Shown here in pieces: positions 59,757 through 64,000 of a DNA stretch of 64,000 bases. Source of the DNA: Natrinema sp. SYSU A 869. Its GTDB lineage: Archaea; Halobacteriota; Halobacteria; Halobacteriales; Natrialbaceae. Each line of letters starts with the position of its first letter. Position 1 is the first letter of the stretch. The stretch spans positions 806,001 through 870,000 of the forward strand of contig NZ_CP082249.1 of NCBI RefSeq assembly GCF_019879105.1. The letters are read 5' to 3'. The position numbers and the translations under genes are program-made. The notes beneath the pieces are model-generated. The model saw only the letters and a program-made list of their open reading frames with translations. It did no database searches and was not told where the DNA came from.

Positions 59757-60773
59757 TTAGTGCGTCGAAATGGCGGCCGCCGACCGGCTCGAGGCGAGGA
59801 TCGCGAGCAGGTAACAGGCGATGGCGACGACGACGATCGAGCCGCCGGTGGGCAGCCCCTGCGAGATCGAGAACGCGAAGCCGCCGATGACCGACACCTG
59901 CCCGAAGAGGATCGAGAGCAAGAGTGTCTCCCGGAAGCTGTGGGCGATCTGGGTGGCGGCCGCGACGGGGACGACGAGCATCGCGGCGACAAGAATGACG
60001 CCGAGGATTTGCATCGCGCCGACGACGACGATCGCCGTCATCACGATCAGCAGGGTGTTGTACCAGGTCACGTTGAGCCGCGCGACGCGGGCGGCCTGCT
60101 CGTCGAAGGTGATGAAGAGCAGTTGCTTGTACGTTGCAACGATGACGACGACGACGAGAACGCTGATAACGGCCATCAGTCGCGCTCCCGACGGGGTGAC
60201 CACGGAGATGCTACCGAAGAGATAGTCCCGGACGTTGATCCCGGTCGTCCGGTCGTAACTGATGAGGAGTGTGCCGACTGCGAAGCTGCCGGTCAGCATG
60301 ATCGCGATCGGCACGTCGCCGTAGGTGTCGGTTCGCTCGATCAGCCACTGAACGCCGAGTGCGCCGAGAACACCCACGACCAGCGCGACGAGCATTAACG
60401 AACCGTTCCAGCCCGTTATCGAATTCACGAGGAGGCCAACCGCGACCCCGGCGAAGGCCGTGTGGGCCAGCGTCTCGCCGATCAGGGCCATCTCGCGGTG
60501 GACGAGATAGGTGCCGACCAGCGGCGCGACGACCCCGATCAGAATCCCCGTCGCGATCGATCGCCACATGAACGGATGGGAGAAGACGTTCGTCCCGAGA
60601 TAGTAATCGAGCCACCAGCCCGCGATCCGGGCCTGGTCGTATGCGCCGTCTGCGATGGGGTAGGATCGCAACGCATCGACGGCGAGCAGGCAGATCATCG
60701 CGACCGCGAGGATAGCAGTCAGTCCGATACCGACAAGCTCGAGCCGCCGTCGGAGGGATCTGGACTGATTCAT
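59757..60773 (-). CDS. znuB: Zinc/manganese-type ABC transporter permease
   Basis: 338 residues with about nine membrane helices, ABC-3 (ZnuB/MntB) type: SIATGILIGVVAPLVGTYLV, MALIGETLAHTAFAGVAVGL, LFGSISVVTPSGARLMAVIS and LGVILVAAMLVVPVAAATQI with FSISQGLPTGGSIVVVAIAC near the end. It carries metal ions across the membrane with ZnuC and ZnuA. Its ATG overlaps the stop of the ATPase gene at 60773. The metal is not proved; zinc or manganese are both possible. Confidence 0.88.
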   Translation of the reverse strand: MNQSRSLRRRLELVGIGLTAILAVAMICLLAVDALRSYPIADGAYDQARIAGWWLDYYLGTNVFSHPFMWRSIATGILIGVVAPLVGTYLVHREMALIGETLAHTAFAGVAVGLLVNSITGWNGSLMLVALVVGVLGALGVQWLIERTDTYGDVPIAIMLTGSFAVGTLLISYDRTTGINVRDYLFGSISVVTPSGARLMAVISVLVVVVIVATYKQLLFITFDEQAARVARLNVTWYNTLLIVMTAIVVVGAMQILGVILVAAMLVVPVAAATQIAHSFRETLLLSILFGQVSVIGGFAFSISQGLPTGGSIVVVAIACYLLAILASSRSAAAISTH

Positions 60774-61510
60774 CAGTGGTGGTGATGGACGACCTGGCCC
60801 GTCGCGCCGTAGGCCTCAGTCAAGGCGTCGCTTTCGACGAACGATTCAGTGTCACCGTGGTGGTAGAGTTCCGTGTTGATACAGGCGATTCGATTCGCAC
60901 GGTCCGTGACGACGCCGATATCGTGTTCGATCAGGATGATCGTGATCCCCGACGCGTTGAGCGACTCGAGCAACTGGTAGAACGCGTCGCGGGACTCGGC
61001 GTCGACGCCGACGGTCGGCTCGTCTAACGCCAGCAGGTCTGCCTCGGAGGCCAGTGCGCGTGCGATGTAGGCTCGCTGGCGCTGGCCGCCCGAGAGTTGG
61101 TTGACCTGTCGGTCGGCCAGTTCGGTGATACCGACCGTCTCGAGTGCGTCGTCGACGGTCGCGCGGTCCTCGTCGGTCAGCCGTCCGTGGCCCACGTGGG
61201 CGAACCGGCCCATGGTGACGGCCTCGCGGACGGTGACCGGCATCGAACCGCCGCGGCTGGTCGCCTGCTGGGAGACGTAGCCGATCCGTTCGCCGTCGTC
61301 AAACGCGGAGACCGGCTCGCCGAAGAGTTCGATCGAGCCGCTGTCGGGACTGTGCAGGCCGAGCATGAGATGTAGGAGGGTCGTCTTCCCTGACCCGTTG
61401 GGACCGACCAAGCCTAGAAAGTCCCCCTCCTCGACCGTCAGCGAGACGTCCTTGACGGCCGGCTGCTCGCCGTAGGCAAACGTCACATTCTCGAGAGTTA
61501 CGACGGTCAC
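60773..61510 (-). CDS. znuC: Metal ABC transporter ATP-binding protein
   Basis: 245 residues. Walker A LVGPNGSGKTTLLHLML near residue 34, Q-loop GYVSQQATSRGGSMPVTV, signature QVNQLSGGQRQRAYIARALA, Walker B LLALDEPTVGVDAE and H-loop IILIEHDIGVVTDR. The protein ends VHHHH, a natural His tail common in metal-handling ATPases. It powers the importer formed with the neighbouring permease and binding protein, with both junctions overlapping by 1-4 bp, so the three genes are one operon transcribed from 62562 leftward. Confidence 0.92.
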   Translation of the reverse strand: MTVVTLENVTFAYGEQPAVKDVSLTVEEGDFLGLVGPNGSGKTTLLHLMLGLHSPDSGSIELFGEPVSAFDDGERIGYVSQQATSRGGSMPVTVREAVTMGRFAHVGHGRLTDEDRATVDDALETVGITELADRQVNQLSGGQRQRAYIARALASEADLLALDEPTVGVDAESRDAFYQLLESLNASGITIILIEHDIGVVTDRANRIACINTELYHHGDTESFVESDALTEAYGATGQVVHHHH

Positions 61511-62562
61511 TGTGCGCCTAGTGCTTCTCTGAACGCGGGGACGTTTATTTCTTCCATTTGTTCACGGTAGCCCCAGCCCTGCTCGTTCCACTTCGCGAGG
61601 GTGCCCGAGAGGTGGGTCAACGGCATCGCGTCGGTAGCGTCGCTGCCATCGAGGATGTTTTCGACCAGTTGATACGATCCGTCGGGCGCGTTGAACGGGT
61701 CGTAAAGGATCGTCTCGATCCCCTCCTCGTCGACCAAATTGATCGTTTCCGCGATATCACTGTGGCTCGGATCGGCCTGCGCAGAGACGCCTACGGGCGT
61801 GTGGATCTCGAACCCGTATCGCTCCTGCAGATAGGTAAACGAGTCGTGGCCGGCGAAGACGGCGATTTGACGATCGGCTGCGTCGATCAGGTCTTCGAAC
61901 TGCTGGTCGAGCGACTCGAGTTCCGACGTGTACTCGTCGGCGTTGGTCTCGTAGGTCTCGGCGTTGTCCGGGTCGGCGTCGGCGAGCCCCTGTGCGATGG
62001 TATCGACGATATCCCGTGCGAGGACGGGATCGAGCCAGACGTGCGGGTCGAACGACGAGGGATCGTGGTCGTGCTCGCCCTCGTGGCCATCCTCGTCGTT
62101 GTGATCGTGAGATTCACTGTCGCCGTCGTGGCTGTCGTTTCCGTTCTCATGGCCCCCAGCATCGACCTCGTGATCCCAGCCGAGCAGCTGGTCGTCGAGC
62201 CCGCTGAGTCCGTCGATGACGGTGACCGTGTCGTAGTCGGCCTCGAGCGTCGCCGCGATGTCCTGCGCCCACGAGAACTCGGGCGTATCGAAGTAGATGA
62301 ACGCACCGGAATCCGCGATCTCTCGAGTGAGGTCACCGCTTGGCGACCAGCCGTGTCCAGCTTCACCGGTCCCGACCGGATTCTCGAAGCTGATCGCGTC
62401 GCCGCTGACCTGCTCGGTCCAGTCCCAGAGCGTAAAGAAGGCGGCGTAGCCGGTATCGAGGCCCGTGGTCGCACTGCCGACGTCGTCAAGACACCCGGCG
62501 ATAGTGCCGGCAGTGGCCGCGCCGGCACCCGCCCTCACCAGCGCGCGTCGTGTCAGATTCAT
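61507..62562 (-). CDS. znuA: Metal-binding lipoprotein of ABC importer (ZnuA type)
   Basis: 351 residues from ATG 62560-62562. The signal MNLTRRALVRAGAGAATAGT continues to lipobox IAGC. The cluster A-1 fold is shown by VTVIDGLSGLDD, DPHVWLDPVLARDIVDTIAQ, a long helix near GLADADPDNAETYETNADEY, and AVFAGHDSFTYLQERYGFEI. A His/Asp/Glu-rich loop at residues about 145-180 (ENGNDSHDGDSESHDHNDED, then GHEGEHDHD) is the mark of zinc-binding ZnuA proteins and favours zinc over manganese. First gene of the znuABC-like operon, with a TATA-like sequence near 62586. Confidence 0.9.
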   Translation of the reverse strand: MNLTRRALVRAGAGAATAGTIAGCLDDVGSATTGLDTGYAAFFTLWDWTEQVSGDAISFENPVGTGEAGHGWSPSGDLTREIADSGAFIYFDTPEFSWAQDIAATLEADYDTVTVIDGLSGLDDQLLGWDHEVDAGGHENGNDSHDGDSESHDHNDEDGHEGEHDHDPSSFDPHVWLDPVLARDIVDTIAQGLADADPDNAETYETNADEYTSELESLDQQFEDLIDAADRQIAVFAGHDSFTYLQERYGFEIHTPVGVSAQADPSHSDIAETINLVDEEGIETILYDPFNAPDGSYQLVENILDGSDATDAMPLTHLSGTLAKWNEQGWGYREQMEEINVPAFREALGAQ

Positions 62563-62582
62563 AGTCGAGACTGGTCCCACTG

Positions 62583-62665
62583 AAGTATAAGGGTTATTAT
62601 CCAGGTGGGAGATATTATTAACAGGCAGGTTCAGTAGTCGGCCATGTTAACAACAACTGGCCATA
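62583..62665 (-). promoter_or_regulatory. Promoter and possible metal-regulator operator of the znu-like operon
   Basis: A TATA-like CTTATAC at about 62585-62591 on the minus strand lies 26 nt before the start. GTTATTATC near 62594-62602 and GATATTATTAAC near 62612-62623 form an imperfect inverted repeat around it. A direct GGCCAT pair (62641 and 62659) brackets GTTAACAACAAC. AT-rich dyads in this position suit a DtxR- or Zur-like repressor; this is inferred. Confidence 0.35.
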
Positions 62666-62746
62666 TAGCGAGCTGAGTTATTACCAGTGTCGAGAGGAAC
62701 GATAGCGATCGCGTCTCGACGGCGAGTGTGCGCCCGCTCGAGGTGC

Positions 62747-63169
62747 CTACTCGAGGGACACCTTGAGTTCGATCCCGTCGAGCCGGCGGTACGTCGGTTT
62801 CCGATCGGGATCGGCGTTGCGAACGATGTCGAACGCGTCGAATCGGACGACGAGCCGTCCCGGCTCGATCGTCGCGCGAAGCACGGGGCCGCAACTCGTC
62901 ACGACGACGTAGGGCGGCCCTGGGACGGGGCGGGCCTGGAGCTCGTGGCCGGTCGCCTCGACCACGTCGGCAAGCACGTTCGGCAGGAGTTGAAGGATCT
63001 CCGCCTCCTCGAGGGCCCGGTTGAGTCCGTCGGCGACCGCGTCGCCGTCGGTCGTTCGGGAGGTATCCCAGGGGTCGGCGATCGCGTCGGCGCAGGCGTC
63101 GATCCCGTCGACGATCGACACGTGTTCGGCCTGAATTCGACGCCGAGCGGCCCGGACTGAATGGGACAC
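62747..63169 (-). CDS. Haloarchaeal protein of unknown function
   Basis: 140 residues. MSHSVRAARRRIQAEHVSIV, a helical section (LNRALEEAEILQLLPNVLAD) and a beta-rich C-terminal part (PPYVVVTSCGPVLRATIEPG, RLVVRFDAFDIVRNADPDRK, PTYRRLDGIELKVSLE). One cysteine, no signal, no membrane segment. The pattern looks conserved and not random, but I do not recognise it. The start is ATG 63167-63169. It is divergent from the cupin gene at 63313. Confidence 0.65.
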   Translation of the reverse strand: MSHSVRAARRRIQAEHVSIVDGIDACADAIADPWDTSRTTDGDAVADGLNRALEEAEILQLLPNVLADVVEATGHELQARPVPGPPYVVVTSCGPVLRATIEPGRLVVRFDAFDIVRNADPDRKPTYRRLDGIELKVSLE

Positions 63170-63312
63170 GGTATTCGGTCGAACGGCGACTCACTAAGAT
63201 GTCCCGACTCGGTCGTGAGCATGTCACCGAGAGCAACAGTTAGTCACGGTGAATCGCCGACGAAGTGGTGTCGATAGTATAGTTTTACTGTTGCCCTCGT
63301 GAATGAGGCAAT

Positions 63313-63687
63313 ATGACATACCGAAAGGTCAACTACGAGGATGTCGAGCAGGTCTCGAGCGCGATGCATGTTCTCAGCGATCCCCTCGAGACCGAGCAGG
63401 TGGGGGTTACGGTGGCCCGTTGCGACCCCGGCTGGAACAGCAAGCCTCACGATCACACCGACAACGACCACGAGGAGGTGTACGTCCTCATCGAGGGAAC
63501 GGCGATGGTCGTCGTCGACGACGAACCGATCGCAATGGAGACCGGTGACGCGCTGTGGATCCCGCCCGAATCGACGCGCCAGATCCGCAACGGCGACCAC
63601 GAGAGCGCGTTCGTCCTCGTGAGCGCGCCGAGTATCGCGGACGAAGACGGCGACGACGAGTGGTCGCTCTCCGGCTTCGCCGGCTAG
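63313..63687 (+). CDS. Cupin-domain protein
   Basis: 124 residues with one cupin barrel. The first metal motif is WNSKPHDHTDNDHEEVYVLI (H-x-H with Glu spaced as in cupins). The second half is EGTAMVVVDDEPIAMETGDA, LWIPPESTRQIRNGDHESAF. Small single-domain cupins bind a metal and serve as isomerases, dioxygenases or sensors; no reaction is indicated. A TATA-like AGTTTTACTG lies near 63280-63289. Confidence 0.85.
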   Translation: MTYRKVNYEDVEQVSSAMHVLSDPLETEQVGVTVARCDPGWNSKPHDHTDNDHEEVYVLIEGTAMVVVDDEPIAMETGDALWIPPESTRQIRNGDHESAFVLVSAPSIADEDGDDEWSLSGFAG

Positions 63688-63772
63688 TCTCGAGTCGCCA
63701 TCGGGCCGGTTGCGGACCACCAACCGACATTCGGCGGGACGATTTAGTAGCCCGCGTGGTCGTCGGTGGTAG

Positions 63773-64000
63773 GTGACTCTCGATTTACTCGAAACACCAC
63801 GCGGTCGTGTCGCTCGTCGTCGCTGGGGTTCTAACCGCTCTATTGCCACCGGTTTCCCTGTTCGGTGACACCATTCCGGCTGCAGTCGTCATCGCTTACG
63901 GTACCGCCGTCGGCGTCTTTATCGATCTCGATCACTTTCTCATCGCCCGGTTCAAGACCGGGCGCTGGGACGCTGTCCGATTCTGTCTGTCGAATCCGCG
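63773..64000 (+). CDS. Membrane protein, 5' end probably frameshifted, cut by window edge
   Basis: A TATA-like GATTTAGTA near 63742-63750 lies about 28 nt before GTG 63773, which encodes VTLDLLE and then fails in an A-run (63792-63794). Removing one A gives HHAVVSLVVAGVLTALLPPV, SLFGDTIPAAVVIAYGTAVG, VFIDLDHFLIARFKTGRWDA and VRFCLSNP to the edge. That is a two-helix start with a HH pair and an IDLDH motif, recalling membrane-bound metal-dependent hydrolases. If the A is real, translation could start only at GTG 63807. Family identity is uncertain. Confidence 0.55.

Noticed and set aside
60773-60790. Four histidines at the C-terminus of the ABC ATPase as a cloning tag
   Set aside because: The gene is in native operon context with overlapping stop and start codons, and His-rich ends are common in metal-importer ATPases.

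Overview
This is a chromosomal window from an extremely halophilic archaeon (class Halobacteria). The evidence is a strongly acidic proteome, high GC with many CTCGAG sites, Tat-type lipoprotein signals, mostly leaderless starts about 25-30 nt after a TATA box, and typical archaeal genes: alpha proteasome, RNase P proteins Pop5 and Rpp30, archaeal methionine adenosyltransferase, ADP-forming acetate-CoA ligase and a CdpB-type PRC-barrel protein. A member of the Natrialbales is plausible, but that is inference. Most of the window is ordinary core genome.

Layout. 1-3.4 kb: minus-strand RNA-processing and proteostasis cluster (Rpp30, a methyltransferase with a frameshift, Pop5, alpha proteasome, SBDS). 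3.5-4.13 kb: an array of about fifteen perfect short hairpins with no gene. 4.1-7.6 kb: a TbsP-like regulator and a CHAT-domain protease. 7.8-13.3 kb: glyA, an unknown acidic protein, an alpha/beta hydrolase behind a palindromic operator, folD and a zinc-ribbon protein. 13.5-22.3 kb: a sequon-rich lipoprotein, a PadR regulator, a MgtC/DUF4010 membrane protein, a class III aminotransferase, a Kef-type antiporter with two stress domains, and purD. 22.4-24.9 kb: a lipoprotein and the thyA-folA pair. 24.9-26.07 kb holds no gene I can recognise. 26.0-27.6 kb: three neighbouring genes sharing one undescribed domain of about 95 residues. 27.7-35 kb: a YyaL-type thioredoxin protein, a thioredoxin, cysK, thiI and an MFS carrier, with two inverted copies of a structured repeat that looks like an RNA. 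36-43.5 kb: mat, cyaB, an FKBP chaperone, a RecA-fold protein, pyrBI and a TIM-barrel-like protein. 43.7-46.5 kb: a phasin-like Gln/Met-rich protein, a PRC-barrel protein and an enoyl-CoA hydratase. 46.6-50.7 kb: an HTH-10 regulator, a tungstate/molybdate-type importer without its ATPase, the wreck of a molybdopterin oxidoreductase, and a metallohydrolase. 51-53.8 kb: an exported beta-helix protein, a small unknown protein, and tRNA-Lys with two extra copies of its 3' end. 54-64 kb: a TrkA-N/DHH protein, a CdpB-like cell-division protein, a phosphotransacetylase-like protein with acetate-CoA ligase, a zinc-type ABC importer, a cupin protein and a truncated membrane protein.

How genes fit together. 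glyA, folD, thyA, folA, purD and mat cover much of one-carbon, thymidylate, purine and methyl-donor supply. pyrB and pyrI form aspartate transcarbamoylase. cysK, thiI and two thioredoxin-fold proteins concern sulfur and thiol chemistry. The ADP-forming acetate-CoA ligase makes ATP from acyl-CoA.

Four genes carry a one-base indel in a short homopolymer (2349, 32269, 44612, 63792). The repeated pattern suggests assembly errors as much as real decay. The least explained parts are the hairpin array, the three-paralogue locus, the paired structured repeat, and the repeated tRNA-Lys 3' ends.
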